Source of the DNA: Cyanobium sp. CH-040
GTDB taxonomy: Bacteria; Cyanobacteriota; Cyanobacteriia; PCC-6307; Cyanobiaceae
Length of the DNA stretch: 64,000 nt
Direction: 5' to 3'
Assembly (NCBI RefSeq): GCF_024346135.1
Contig: NZ_JAGQCJ010000006.1
Coordinates: 99,771-163,770 of the forward strand
Below, piece by piece: positions 41,685 through 50,485 of the stretch. Each line of letters opens with the position of its first letter. Within the stretch, counting starts at the first letter, position 1. Both the position numbers and the translations under genes were made by a program. The notes under the pieces are model-generated. The model had not been told where the DNA came from and made no database searches. It saw only the letters and a program-made list of their open reading frames with translations.

Positions 41685-42436
41685 AGGCGGCGCAGGCGCC
41701 GGGGGGACACGCCCAGGCCCCAGAGCACACCGATCCAGAGGTAGAGCGCCGTGGCCTTCCACGGCCCCCAGCGGCGCACCCGCCGGTCGGAGCTGATCAC
41801 CACCCGCTGGATCAGCCGGATGCGGCCGAGCTTCACCAGGCGCAGGCAGAGGTCGCCGTCCTCCAGCAGCGGCAGCTCGGTATTGAAGCCGCCGCAGGCC
41901 TCGAAGCTGCTGCGCCGCATCACCATCACCTGGTCGCCGAACAGCAGCCGCAGGCCGCGCACAAACAGATGGGGCCGGAACAGCAGCGGTGCCAGGGAGG
42001 TCTTGGCGGCATTGAGGCTCGAGATCAACCAGCGGGTGCCGGTGTCGCCGGCCATCAGCGACACGAAGCCGGCGCCGGCCACCGCCGGATCGGCCAGCAC
42101 CCGCGCCGTCACCGCCACCAGGTCGTCGGGCACCAGGGTGTCGGCGTGCAGGAAGCAGAGCAGTTCGCCCCGGGCCCGGGCGGCTCCGGCATTCATCTGC
42201 GCCGCCCGTCCCGCCATCGGCGCCTGCAGCACGGTGGCTCCAGCGGCGGCGGCGATGGTGGTGGTGCGGTCGCTGCTGCCGCCATCCACCACCAGCACCT
42301 CCAGTGCCGGAGGATCGAGCACGCTCAGCTGACGCAAGGTGCGGCCGAGCCAGGCCTCTTCGTTCAGCACCGGGATCACGATCGAGAGCGACGGCGCCGG
42401 CACGGTGGACACACCCGCGGGCGGTGCGGGTTTCAC
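41666..42436 (-). CDS. Arsenosugar-type GT2 glycosyltransferase (TIGR04283-like)
   Basis: 256 residues. It has a GT2 fold with SLSIVIPVLNEEAWLGRTLR, VLVVDGGSSDRT, the family-specific APMAGRAAQMNAGAARARGE, the metal site CFLHADT, and LLFGDQVMVMRRSSFEACGG followed by LPLLEDGDLCLRL. This pattern belongs to the rSAM-associated transferase 2 group, linked to arsenosugar biosynthesis. It starts with GTG 42436, overlapping the upstream SDR by 4 bp (GTGA). It could attach or process the ribose moiety after ArsS, but the exact step is not established. Confidence 0.82.
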   Translation of the reverse strand: MKPAPPAGVSTVPAPSLSIVIPVLNEEAWLGRTLRQLSVLDPPALEVLVVDGGSSDRTTTIAAAAGATVLQAPMAGRAAQMNAGAARARGELLCFLHADTLVPDDLVAVTARVLADPAVAGAGFVSLMAGDTGTRWLISSLNAAKTSLAPLLFRPHLFVRGLRLLFGDQVMVMRRSSFEACGGFNTELPLLEDGDLCLRLVKLGRIRLIQRVVISSDRRVRRWGPWKATALYLWIGVLWGLGVSPRRLRRLYPDVR

Positions 42437-43098
42437 CAGGGCAGTTCCTCGCCGTTGGCATGCAGGAAGCGGCCGCTGCTGGCGGGTGTGAGCGCGTCGA
42501 TGCGCTGCAGCAGGCCCTCCACGGAGGTGCGCGGTGAGATGCCCGAGGACGTGAATCCGGTCATGCGGGTGCTCACCATGCCCGGATGCAGGATCGCCAC
42601 GGCGATGCCGCGGGGCGCCAGGTCGATCGCCAGCGACTTACCGGCCATGCACAGGGCCGTCTTCGACATCCGGTAGCCGTAGTAGCCACCGGAGCCGTTG
42701 TCGGCGATCGAGCCCATGCGACTGGTGATCAGCACCAGCTTCGAGCCCTCGTGCAGCAACGGCAGCAGGGAGCGGGTGAGCAGCAGCGGCGCCACCGCGT
42801 TCACCTCGAACTGGCGGCGCAGGCTGTCGGCCTCAACGCTCTCGAGGCTGTCGGCCTCCAGCAGCCCGGCGTTGTGGATGAGCAGATCGAGGCTGAGATC
42901 CCCCAGCCGCCCGCGCAGCTCCTCGCCCGCTGCCGCGTCGGTGATGTCGATCCCGGTTTCCACGCGCACGTCCAGCTGCTCCAGCTCCGGCGAGGTGTGG
43001 CGGCACACGGCCACCACCGAGGCGCCGCGGCCGCTGAGCTGACGGCAGAACTCCAGGCCGATGCCGCGGTTGGCGCCGGTGATCAGAACGCTGCTCAT
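42433..43098 (-). CDS. Short-chain dehydrogenase/reductase (SDR)
   Basis: 221 residues from ATG 43098. The cofactor motif is VLITGANRGIGLEFCRQL, the next NNAG equivalent is HNAGLLEAD, and catalytic Ser, Tyr and Lys are seen in ITSRMGSI and YYGYRMSKTAL. An Arg at the end of strand 2 (CRHTS) favours NADP(H). It is coupled to the glycosyltransferase (4 bp) and to the upstream hypothetical (4 bp), a three-gene operon. The substrate is unknown. Confidence 0.9.
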   Translation of the reverse strand: MSSVLITGANRGIGLEFCRQLSGRGASVVAVCRHTSPELEQLDVRVETGIDITDAAAGEELRGRLGDLSLDLLIHNAGLLEADSLESVEADSLRRQFEVNAVAPLLLTRSLLPLLHEGSKLVLITSRMGSIADNGSGGYYGYRMSKTALCMAGKSLAIDLAPRGIAVAILHPGMVSTRMTGFTSSGISPRTSVEGLLQRIDALTPASSGRFLHANGEELPW

Positions 43099-43526
43099 GG
43101 GGTTGTCAGGGGGGTGAAGCTGACAGGTTCGTACTTGCTCACCGCTACCGTCCAGGCCCGCACGGCCAGGCTCTGCAGCCGCTGCACGGTCGTCTCGGTG
43201 TCCCCCCCGGCGATCCATGCCGCCTTGAGCGCGGGCAACTGGTCGTTCATCACCTCCATCGGCATCACCACCAGCAGCAGGCTGGCGCCTGCGGCGGCCC
43301 GCCGCAGGGGGCCCTCGTCGCTGCGCTGCCACACGCGCAGCAGCAGCTCCAGCGCCAGGGCGCGACCGTCCTCGCCGGGATCCTCGCTGCCGCCGGCGGC
43401 GGCACCGAGGGATTTGCCCGCCAGCGGCAGGGCCCGGCCGCCGTTCTGCTCCAGGAAGGCCATGGCGATCAGATAGGGGGCGTCAGCCATGGGGAGCAGA
43501 TCCGGCAATGCCCCACCCTGACGCAT
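43095..43526 (-). CDS. Hypothetical protein coupled to the SDR
   Basis: 143 residues, mostly helical (YLIAMAFLEQNGG, RALALELLLRVWQRSDEGPL, LLLVVMPMEVMNDQLPALKA). The stop overlaps the SDR start by 4 bp, which points to coupled translation. No signal peptide or motif is visible. It is the first gene of this small operon. Confidence 0.6.
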   Translation of the reverse strand: MRQGGALPDLLPMADAPYLIAMAFLEQNGGRALPLAGKSLGAAAGGSEDPGEDGRALALELLLRVWQRSDEGPLRRAAAGASLLLVVMPMEVMNDQLPALKAAWIAGGDTETTVQRLQSLAVRAWTVAVSKYEPVSFTPLTTP

Positions 43527-43701
43527 GACATCCCCTCAGGCCGTTGTCCCCATTTGCGGGTAGACGCAGGCAAGTGGAGGTTCATAGCCTTTTCGGAGCC
43601 AGCAGTTCAAGCCCAATTCCAGCCCAAGGACTCCAGTCAGATCTGGAGCTCTTGGTGGTCTGTTCATGCGGCATCGTCACCATCGATCTCCAAGGACAGT
43701 T

Positions 43702-43935
43702 GTGTCGACTGACAAGGTGGAAACCATCGCTTCCAGGCTTGATGGCTACAGGACCTTGCTGGCACATGCCCGCAGCAACGGTGAGCCGGCACTGGTGCGC
43801 AAGCTTGAGCAGCAGATCAGGGAACTGGAGGCGTTTCAGCAGCGTCACCCCGAGGAGGTCGTGGCTCCCTCGCCCTTCGAAGTGTTCTGCGATCTCAATC
43901 CCTCTGACATCAACTGCCGCGTCTACGACGACTGA
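43702..43935 (+). CDS. CP12-like peptide with only the C-terminal GAPDH-binding motif
   Basis: 77 residues from GTG 43702 with AAGGACA as ribosome-binding site. A long helix (ETIASRLDGYRTLLAHARSN, VRKLEQQIRELEAFQQRH) replaces the usual CP12 core. The ending VFCDLNPSDINCRVYDD matches the C-terminal CP12 signature, with the Cys-x8-Cys pair that forms the regulatory disulfide and inserts into GAPDH. The N-terminal Cys pair and the AWD_VEEL PRK-binding segment are absent. It may bind GAPDH without PRK, acting as a redox modulator of the Calvin cycle, or be a related peptide with another role. Confidence 0.72.
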   Translation: MSTDKVETIASRLDGYRTLLAHARSNGEPALVRKLEQQIRELEAFQQRHPEEVVAPSPFEVFCDLNPSDINCRVYDD

Positions 43936-43936
43936 C

Positions 43937-44179
43937 ATGTCCACCTTCACGACATCGTTCACGACATCCCTGACTGTCGGTGAGCTTGAGGCCGGTTATC
44001 CGCTGTACTGCAAGGCTTTGCGCATCCTGATTCGGGAGGGAAAATCTCTGAAGATGGTTCAGCGAACCGTCTGCTGGACCCGGCTTCAGACGCTTCATGC
44101 CTGCTTGCCACGCAGCTATCGGGATCCGGAGCATCTCTACGTTCTGCTCAAACGGGAGTGGGAGGCTCAGAGCGTGTGA
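43937..44179 (+). CDS. Small basic hypothetical protein following the CP12-like gene
   Basis: 80 residues, starting 1 bp after the previous stop, so co-translated. Content: VGELEAGYPLYCKALRILIR, KMVQRTVCWTRLQTLHACLP and DPEHLYVLLKREWE, with three Cys. It is cytosolic and basic. No family was recognised. Tight spacing suggests that it works with the CP12-like peptide. Confidence 0.6.
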   Translation: MSTFTTSFTTSLTVGELEAGYPLYCKALRILIREGKSLKMVQRTVCWTRLQTLHACLPRSYRDPEHLYVLLKREWEAQSV

Positions 44180-44204
44180 CCCTGGCCGCTCGCATTGCCC
44201 GCAG

Positions 44205-44453
44205 ATGGGGACATCGGTGACAACCTCGAAGTTCCTAGGCTGCATTCAGAACCGAAGCAAGACGTTGGACACCCATTCCGTGACTGGTGCGCAGCCCTGC
44301 GCACAGCCTGAAGTCGCCGGGAGCCTGCAGCCCACCACCTGCCTGGGACGCACCTGTTTGAAATGGACTCCCGACGGGGAACTTTCGGCTCAGGATGTTC
44401 AGCTCATTCTGCAGCGCCTTGGCCAGGTGGACGCACAGATCGGAGTAGGCTGA
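44205..44453 (+). CDS. Short hypothetical ORF
   Basis: 82 residues from ATG 44205 (or shorter from TTG 44265). The C-terminal half is plausible protein (CLKWTPDGELSAQDVQLILQ and RLGQVDAQIGVG), with Cys in QPCAQP and TCLGRTC. It lies between the basic protein and the LuxR-type regulator. Coding status is uncertain. Confidence 0.4.
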   Translation: MGTSVTTSKFLGCIQNRSKTLDTHSVTGAQPCAQPEVAGSLQPTTCLGRTCLKWTPDGELSAQDVQLILQRLGQVDAQIGVG

Positions 44454-44512
44454 GGCTTTCCCCCTGAGACGGCAGGGTGTTGCTCCGGGTTGCCTGGAGC
44501 AGAGGCGTCGCC

Positions 44513-45199
44513 ATGGATTTCACCCCCTATCTCACTGGTCTGGAAGCGAGCGACTCAGACGAGAGGCTGCTCTCACTGAAGCTGGATGGACGGGTTGCCC
44601 TGGCGATGAAGGGCAGATTGTTCCTGAGGTCGATATGTTCCAACTTCAGCAATCCTGCTCAGATCGGCTGTGCAGTGACTGATGAGGAATCTTGCCTTGA
44701 ATACATCACGGAGTCAGCGTTCGATCTGCTGATCTGCACCGATTTCCTTGAAGAGGGAAATGGCTTTCAGCTGGCCTGCAAGGCCAAGCAGATCAGGCCG
44801 AATCTTCGCGTCATTGTGCTTGCTCTTGGTGACGTCATCCCAACGGAATATGCTGATGTTCCCTGGCTGGATGCCGTTGTGGCCGAGGCGGATTTCGTCG
44901 AAGATCAGCATCCCCTCCAGGCGGCCGTGCTGGCGGTGATGGGCCACCATGCCTACAGGAGCCCCTCCCTGCGCAGCGGCAGGCTGCCTTACCTGAGCTG
45001 CCCGCGTCTCACACCCCGCGAATACGAGGTTCTCGATCTGCTCGCCAGTGGCATGACCGACCGCGAGATGGCAGAGGCCCTGGTGATCTCGGAGGAGTCT
45101 GCGCGCACCTACACCAAGCGGCTGTTGCGCACCCTTGGAGTGCACAATCGCTTGCAGGCGGTTCTCAAGGGGATGCGCTGTGGGATGGTCCATCTCTGA
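44513..45199 (+). CDS. LuxR-type response regulator-like transcription factor
   Basis: 228 residues from ATG 44513. The N-terminal part has a receiver-like strand order (FDLLICTDFLEEGNGFQLAC, LRVIVLALGDVIPTEYADVP) with Asp in ICTDF at the phospho-acceptor position, but the acidic pair is not clear. The C-terminal HTH is canonical: LTPREYEVLDLLASGMTDRE, MAEALVISEESARTYTKRL and LGVHNRLQAV. No kinase gene is adjacent. It probably binds DNA as a dimer; the trigger is unknown. Confidence 0.85.
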   Translation: MDFTPYLTGLEASDSDERLLSLKLDGRVALAMKGRLFLRSICSNFSNPAQIGCAVTDEESCLEYITESAFDLLICTDFLEEGNGFQLACKAKQIRPNLRVIVLALGDVIPTEYADVPWLDAVVAEADFVEDQHPLQAAVLAVMGHHAYRSPSLRSGRLPYLSCPRLTPREYEVLDLLASGMTDREMAEALVISEESARTYTKRLLRTLGVHNRLQAVLKGMRCGMVHL

Positions 45200-45239
45200 C
45201 GTCCACGACACCACCCCGCAGAACGCCGGCCGGAGTCGC

Positions 45240-46262
45240 GTGGGTGGCGGCTACGAGGCCGCCGTGCGGCGCATCTGGCGTCACGCCGAACCTGGCTCGC
45301 CCGACGCCTCGGCGGTGCTGCGCGCGCTCGTTCACGACGCCACGCTGGCCCCCTCCAGCCACAACACCCAGTGCTGGCGCTTCCGGCTGGAGGACAGCGC
45401 GATCACGCTGCTGCCCGATGCTCAACGCCGCTGTCCGGTGGTCGATCCGGACGATCACCATCTGTTCGTGAGCCTGGGCTGTGCCGCCGAGAGCCTGGTC
45501 CACAGCGCGCTCGCCCACGGGTGGCTTTGTGAGCCGGTCTTCCACGGGGGAGCTGATCCATCGCTGCGCTTGGCGCTGCTGCCCACGGTCGCGCTGCGCA
45601 CGCCGTTGTTCGAGGCGATTCCCCACCGGCAGACCACGCGGGCGGACTTCGACGCCCAGCCCCTCTCCACGGAGGAGCTGAAGCTGCTGGAGGCTGCCGG
45701 TTCAGGCCCCGGCGTGCAGGTGCATCTGCTCACCGGCCGGCAGGCCATCGAGGCGGTGGGCGAGTTCGTGGTGGAGGCGAACACCGCCCAGCTGCGCAAC
45801 CAGGCCTTTGTGGCTGAGCTGAGGCACTGGATCCGCTTCAACGGCCGGGAGGCGGTGCGCACAGGGGATGGCTTGTTCTCCGCCTGCACCGGCAATCCCG
45901 GCCTGCCCACGTGGCTGGGCCGGGCGCTCTTCCCGTTGGTGCTGTCGGAGCGCAAGGAGAATGAGCGCTACACCCGGCAGATCCGCAGCTCCGCCGGCAT
46001 CGCCGTGTTCGTCTCCCAGCGGGACGATCAGCGCCACTGGATCGAGGCCGGCCGCGCCTTCCAGCGCTTCGCGCTCCAGGCCACCGCGCTGGGCGTGCGC
46101 ACATCGCACCTCAACCAGCCGGTGGAGGTGGCTCCGATCCGGGCCGGGTTCGCCCGGTTTCTGGGTGTGGCCGGCGGCCGACCCGATCTGGTGATCCGCT
46201 TCGGCCGCGGGCCAGTGATGCCGCGATCCCTGCGCCGGCCCGTCGATGCGGTGCTGGTGTAG
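45240..46262 (+). CDS. Acg-family nitroreductase-like FMN protein
   Basis: 340 residues from GTG 45240, preceded by GGAG (a longer start at 45180 would overlap the regulator gene). It shows the nitroreductase-fold landmarks of the Acg/Rv2032 group: LAPSSHNTQCWRFRLEDSAI near the N-terminus and the late HWIEAGRAFQRFALQATALG, TSHLNQPVE and DLVIRFGRGP. The double-domain, single-chain dimer layout is typical of this group, which may bind FMN without classical reductase activity. It follows the LuxR-type gene by 40 bp. Confidence 0.82.
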   Translation: MGGGYEAAVRRIWRHAEPGSPDASAVLRALVHDATLAPSSHNTQCWRFRLEDSAITLLPDAQRRCPVVDPDDHHLFVSLGCAAESLVHSALAHGWLCEPVFHGGADPSLRLALLPTVALRTPLFEAIPHRQTTRADFDAQPLSTEELKLLEAAGSGPGVQVHLLTGRQAIEAVGEFVVEANTAQLRNQAFVAELRHWIRFNGREAVRTGDGLFSACTGNPGLPTWLGRALFPLVLSERKENERYTRQIRSSAGIAVFVSQRDDQRHWIEAGRAFQRFALQATALGVRTSHLNQPVEVAPIRAGFARFLGVAGGRPDLVIRFGRGPVMPRSLRRPVDAVLV

Positions 46263-46267
46263 GCCCG

Positions 46268-47119
46268 TCAGCCGCGGCCGCCGCAGTCCGCCACCAGCCG
46301 GTCGAGCTCGGCCTGCATGTGGTTCACCACCTGTGCGTAGCAGGCCTGCACGTAGGCACGGTCGCGGCTGGCGGCGTAGCCCGTGCGTTCGAACACCACC
46401 GGTGCGCACACCCGCGTGTGGATGCGGGCGGGCAGCGGCAGGTTGGGCAGCGGCCCGAAGGCCAGCCCCCAGGGCAGGCCGAGGTAGAGCGGAAACACCT
46501 CCGGGTCGATGCCCAGCAGCCAGGGCATGCCCTTCTCGTGCAGCCGGCGCGCCTGGGCGGTGCAGTCCTCGAGCACCACCAGCGTGTCGTGGCCGCCCCA
46601 GGAGATCAGCGGGATCACCGGCAGCTCGTGCCAGAGGGCGAGGCGGATGAAACCGGTGCGGCCGCCGAAGTGGATGCGGTCGCGCAGGCGGTGGGGCCGG
46701 AAGGCGTCCTCACCGCCGCCGGGATACACCAGCACGCTGTGGCCCTGCTCCAGCAGCGCCAGGGCCTGGCGGGCATGGAAGGGCACCGCGCCCACCCGGG
46801 CGGCCAGGTCGGCGGCGACGGGAAAGGCCTGCCACACCTTGGCGTGGGCCAGGCCGAACACCTGCCGGTCGGTGCCGAAGCGCCGCACCCAGTCCACCAG
46901 GAACATGGGCAGATCGGGGGTGGCCAGACCACCGTTGTGGGAGCCCACCAGCAGCACCTGGCCCCGGCTGGGCATGTGCTCCCAGCCGCTGGTGCGCACC
47001 CGGAAGTAGTGGCGGTAGAACCACTCCCACACCGGCATCAGCCGGCGGATCACGCGCGGATCACGGCGGATCGCCGGCTCGGGGAGGTGGGGCAACGGTG
47101 GTGAGGTCGGCTGTGGCAT
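46268..47119 (-). CDS. Lysophospholipid/diacylglycerol acyltransferase-like protein (PlsC/MGAT group)
   Basis: 283 residues from ATG 47119. Conserved LPLAT blocks: YRHYFRVRTSGWEHMPSRGQ, VGSHNGGLATPDLPMF (the HxxxxD-type catalytic block, HNGGLATPD), LVYPGGGEDAFRPH and VIPLISWGGHDTL. This is the monoacylglycerol/diacylglycerol acyltransferase-like branch, peripheral to the membrane. Its start lies 59 bp inside the end of the upstream glycosidase-fold gene, so the two are co-expressed. It could act in glycerolipid or wax-type lipid synthesis. Confidence 0.82.
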   Translation of the reverse strand: MPQPTSPPLPHLPEPAIRRDPRVIRRLMPVWEWFYRHYFRVRTSGWEHMPSRGQVLLVGSHNGGLATPDLPMFLVDWVRRFGTDRQVFGLAHAKVWQAFPVAADLAARVGAVPFHARQALALLEQGHSVLVYPGGGEDAFRPHRLRDRIHFGGRTGFIRLALWHELPVIPLISWGGHDTLVVLEDCTAQARRLHEKGMPWLLGIDPEVFPLYLGLPWGLAFGPLPNLPLPARIHTRVCAPVVFERTGYAASRDRAYVQACYAQVVNHMQAELDRLVADCGGRG

Positions 47120-48053
47120 ACACGATGATGCCGGGCCTGGACGCGGCGCCGGAGAGCAGAACGATCCTGTCGCCGTCCTGGTGGAAGGTGGTGCCCCGGA
47201 AACGGCCCTGCAGCGGCTGACCGGGATCGGGCTCCAGCAGCACGAAGCGCCGGCCGCCGCCGCCGATGGGATGCAGCTCCGGATCGACCTCCACGTAGCG
47301 GATGGCGCCGCCCCGGTGCGCGCTCTGGTCCTGATAGACGACGAAGGCTCTGCCGCCCACCCGCAGCAGGGCGGGGTCGTAGATGTTGCGGGTCTCACCC
47401 TCCGCGGACTCCACCAGGGGGGTGGGCAGCTGGGTCCAGGTGCTGCCATCCGTGGAGGTGGCCAGCCAGATGGCGCGCAGACCCCGGCGCTCGCTCCATC
47501 CCGAATACAGCATCACGTAGCGCGACCCGAACCGCTGCAGCGGATGGTCGTAGGCGCGGGTGTAGGTGGCGTTGCGGGTGTTCACCGCGTCGGCACGGAT
47601 GCTGGTGCCCTGGCGTCTGAACCGCACGCCGTCGCTGCTGGTCCACAGATCGGTGCGGGAGTTGTCGCCATGGGCCCAGAGATGCAGGCGCCCGCTCTCC
47701 TCGATCCAGAGCACATCGGGGATGGCCACATCCCGGATCAGGGGGTTGTCCGGGTGTTCCCGCCAGGGGCCATCGAGGCTGTCGGCATAGGCCAGGCCGA
47801 TGCCGGCGTGGTTGTGCGCCGAGTAGTAGAGGTAGTAGCGGCCCAGGGGGTTGGCCACCAGGCCGTCCACGCGGATCACGGCCGGGCGCTCCAGCTGCCC
47901 GCGGGGCGCGAAGCTGAGCGACTTTCCCTCCAGGGCCACGCCCCGCAGGGTGAAGGGCGGCAGGGGGCCCGGTTCCGCCCGTCCCGCCACCCCGCCCAGC
48001 AGGCAGGCGGCTGCGCAGAGCACCGCCAGCAGCAGGGGCCTGGTTCTGCTCAC
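47061..48053 (-). CDS. Secreted five-bladed beta-propeller (GH43/arabinanase-like) protein
   Basis: 330 residues from GTG 48053, directly before a signal peptide (LLLAVLCAAACLLGGVAG). Repeated blade motifs follow: YYLYYSAHNHAGIGLAYADS, WREHPDNPLIRD, LWTSSDGVRFRRQG, YVMLYSGWSERRGLRAIWLA and RNIYDPALLRVGGRAFVVYQ. These match glycosidase-like beta-propellers of the GH32/GH43/GH130 type. The catalytic acids cannot be assigned with certainty. The polysaccharide target is unknown. The downstream acyltransferase gene overlaps its 3' end. Confidence 0.75.
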   Translation of the reverse strand: MSRTRPLLLAVLCAAACLLGGVAGRAEPGPLPPFTLRGVALEGKSLSFAPRGQLERPAVIRVDGLVANPLGRYYLYYSAHNHAGIGLAYADSLDGPWREHPDNPLIRDVAIPDVLWIEESGRLHLWAHGDNSRTDLWTSSDGVRFRRQGTSIRADAVNTRNATYTRAYDHPLQRFGSRYVMLYSGWSERRGLRAIWLATSTDGSTWTQLPTPLVESAEGETRNIYDPALLRVGGRAFVVYQDQSAHRGGAIRYVEVDPELHPIGGGGRRFVLLEPDPGQPLQGRFRGTTFHQDGDRIVLLSGAASRPGIIVYATADLTTVAPPPRAGDPP

Positions 48054-48175
48054 GGGTCCGGCCTCAGGGGAGTGGCGACAGGGCTGGGTGTTCCCTGACT
48101 GCCATGGGCAAGGCCAACGCCAGCGTTCGATGATGTGTGCGGTTGTCCATGGCAACGATAGGAGGCAGCTGTTCG

Positions 48176-48703
48176 ATGGAGGTTGTTGATCAGTTCTTGC
48201 CGGAGGACGATCTGCGCTGCATCCGTGCGCGGATCATGGGATCGGATTTTCCCTGGTTCTTCAACGACAGTGTTGATTATCTGCCGGGGCATCCAGGTCA
48301 TGATGCTGCAAACCTTGATGATTACCAGTTCACGCACCTCTTTTATCTTGCTCGTGGTGAAGATGGCTCGCCTCGTGGGCGTCTCAGTCTTGAAATGCCG
48401 CTGTTGTTGCCTCTGACGCGCAGGCTTGGCATCAAGAGGGCCGTCCGCATCAAGGCGAATCTCAATCCCCGTACAGAGCGCCGCACTCAATACCACTTCC
48501 ATACGGATACCAGTCAGCACTGCTGGACTGCGGTTTACTACCTTAATACCAACAATGGCTTGACGGTTTTTGAGGATGGTCGAACGGTTGAGAGCGTCGA
48601 GAATAGAATTGTGATTTTCGATTCGTCTGTCAGGCATACTGGCACTAGCTGTACCGATCAAAAAGTGCGCCTCGTCATTAACCTGAACTTCCACAGATTC
48701 TGA
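48176..48703 (+). CDS. 2-oxoglutarate/Fe(II) oxygenase-like protein
   Basis: 175 residues from ATG 48176 with GGAGG 10 bp upstream. A cupin core carries the metal motif in YHFHTDTSQHCWTAVYYLNT, the distal His in VIFDSSVRHTGTSCTDQKVR and the cosubstrate Arg nearby, the H-x-D...H...R pattern of the family. Proteins like this occur in marine cyanobacteria and cyanophages. Codon use is more AT-rich than the neighbours, suggesting phage-mediated transfer. The substrate is unknown. Confidence 0.82.
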   Translation: MEVVDQFLPEDDLRCIRARIMGSDFPWFFNDSVDYLPGHPGHDAANLDDYQFTHLFYLARGEDGSPRGRLSLEMPLLLPLTRRLGIKRAVRIKANLNPRTERRTQYHFHTDTSQHCWTAVYYLNTNNGLTVFEDGRTVESVENRIVIFDSSVRHTGTSCTDQKVRLVINLNFHRF

Positions 48704-48811
48704 TTGGATGGCTTCTTTTGCGGATCGCCCTGTCGCCGGAGGCGGAATTCGAGCTGCGGCTCGATGGCGGTGATCCGCCTGGGGAGCTGCTGCTCAGGCG
48801 GGTTGCTGCCG

Positions 48812-49294
48812 CTACGGACAGCCAGGCCCCGCGCTGATCGCCGACGGTTCGCGGATCACGATCGCCGTGAGGTCTTCGCGCACGTCCCTGGCCTCGATCG
48901 GCGGATCCTCGCCGGCGGGCAGGGGCCGGCCGGCGCGGTCGAGGAACTGGGGCTGGGTGCAGAGGCTGATCAGCACCGCACCGCCCGTGGCGGGGTTGAG
49001 CGGCTGGGCTTCGAACAGATAGGGCCCCAGCCGCCGCCCCCCCAGGTGGGTGAAGTGCGGCCCCAGCCGCACCGCGGCGAAGGCGCTGGCGGGCAGGCGG
49101 TAGGCCTGAAACAGAACGCCGCTGAGCTGGGGCTTGCCGCGCAGCAGCGGCAGCAGCTCGGTGAAGGCCAGGGTGCCGCCGGCCCGGGCGGCGGGGGCGC
49201 CAGCCAGGCAGGCCAGCGTTGCCGCCAGGGCTGCGATCAGGGCTGTGGGCACGGCTGCGGCGAGGGTGGAGCCGGGGAGGCAGGATCGCGCCAT
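48812..49294 (-). CDS. Secreted protein of unknown function
   Basis: 160 residues with an N-terminal signal peptide (ALIAALAATLACLAGAPAAR) and a compact mature domain (ELLPLLRGKPQLSGVLFQAY, LGPYLFEAQPLNPATGGAVL, CTQPQFLDRAGRPLPAGEDP). One late Cys ends the chain. It lies 40 bp downstream of isiA's stop side on the same strand order, but no functional link is visible. Confidence 0.6.
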   Translation of the reverse strand: MARSCLPGSTLAAAVPTALIAALAATLACLAGAPAARAGGTLAFTELLPLLRGKPQLSGVLFQAYRLPASAFAAVRLGPHFTHLGGRRLGPYLFEAQPLNPATGGAVLISLCTQPQFLDRAGRPLPAGEDPPIEARDVREDLTAIVIREPSAISAGPGCP

Positions 49295-49333
49295 CGAACA
49301 CCGCCTCCATCGCGGCTGAGCAGGCGTTGATCC

Positions 49334-50362
49334 TCAGGCCGTTTCGATCGCGGCCAGGGCCCGGTTCACCCTCCTGAAATCAAAGCCGATCGAGCGCAGA
49401 GCGTGCCAGAGATGCCCCTGCAGGAACATGAAGGCCAGGAAGAAGTGGGCGTTGGCGAGCCAGGCGCGGGCCGTGTGGGCGAGGTAGGGCAGGCTGTCGG
49501 TGGTGTCGGCGAAGTAGGGGGCCAGGCCGAACTGCAGCGACAGGCCGGGGCCATAGAACTCCACCGGATAGACGGTGGTGTTGCTGGCGCACCACAGGCT
49601 GGCGACGAAGCCGGCCAGGGCCACACCGCCCAGCGAGTAGGAGAGGATGCCCTCGGCCGAGAACACCAGCAGCCGGCGGGCGAAGGGCAGGGGCGGCACC
49701 AGGATGTGCCAGAGACCGCCGGCGGTGAGCATCAGCGCCACCACCACGTGACCGCCGAGCACATCCTCGAGGCTGCTGATCGAGAGGAAGTGGGTCTGGT
49801 ACGACCAGATCGTGAGCAGATCCACGTTCGGCACCACGGTGCGCACCGTCTGCAGCGCCGGGTCGTAGAGGCCATGGTGCTTGCCCCACTCCACCAGGGC
49901 CGTGGCGCCGAGCCCCAGAAAGATCAGGTGGTGGCCGAGGATCAGTCCCAGCTGCCGGGGATCGTCCCAGGAGAAATCGAAGCGCCGGGCCGCACCTTCG
50001 GCCTCACCGAGATCGATGGGGGCACGGAAGAGGTGCCACATGCCGCCGGCGGCGAGCACCGCGGCGCTCACCAGATGGAAGGCGGCGATGGCCACGATTC
50101 CCTCGGGCTGGGTGATGGCGCCACCCTCGCCCACACCGATGCCCAGGCGGGCCAGATTGGGCAGCAGGATCAGGCTCTGCTCGCCGAGAGGCAGGGTGGC
50201 GGTGTAGCGGCTCAGCTCGAACATGGTGAACGAGCCGGCCCAGAACATGATCAGGCCGGCATGGGCGGCGTGGGCGGCGATGAAGTTGCCGGACTGATTG
50301 ACGAAACGGGAATTGCCAGCCCACCAGTCATAGGTGGGGGCTGGATTGCCATAGGACTGCAT
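49334..50362 (-). CDS. isiA: IsiA/Pcb-type chlorophyll-binding antenna protein
   Basis: 342 residues, six membrane helices, homologous to the CP43 core antenna but lacking the large lumenal loop. Diagnostic segments are [99 protein letters not shown] and [20 protein letters not shown]. His residues that ligate chlorophyll are in place. IsiA forms rings around photosystem I during iron limitation; Pcb relatives are constitutive antennae in some strains. The usual isiB flavodoxin partner is not adjacent. A large Fe-S/cNMP membrane protein lies directly upstream on the same strand. Confidence 0.92.
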   Translation of the reverse strand: MQSYGNPAPTYDWWAGNSRFVNQSGNFIAAHAAHAGLIMFWAGSFTMFELSRYTATLPLGEQSLILLPNLARLGIGVGEGGAITQPEGIVAIAAFHLVSAAVLAAGGMWHLFRAPIDLGEAEGAARRFDFSWDDPRQLGLILGHHLIFLGLGATALVEWGKHHGLYDPALQTVRTVVPNVDLLTIWSYQTHFLSISSLEDVLGGHVVVALMLTAGGLWHILVPPLPFARRLLVFSAEGILSYSLGGVALAGFVASLWCASNTTVYPVEFYGPGLSLQFGLAPYFADTTDSLPYLAHTARAWLANAHFFLAFMFLQGHLWHALRSIGFDFRRVNRALAAIETA

Positions 50363-50485
50363 GAGGACCTTGTGAAGGCCACTAAACCCTATGGAGTGCG
50401 ATTGCAGGGGATCTGACCGATGTGACCGCTGCCTGAGCGGATGTTGACGGTTGCGGGTGATGCAGGAAACAGCAGGCGCTGAGAT

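Noticed and set aside
44513..45199. Two-component operon
   Set aside because: No histidine kinase is adjacent and the receiver acidic pocket is not complete, so only a LuxR-type regulator is called.
48704..48838. Short plus-strand frame after the 2OG oxygenase
   Set aside because: A peptide with ALSPEAEFELRLDGG looks plausible but has only a TTG start and no supporting signals; too short to call.
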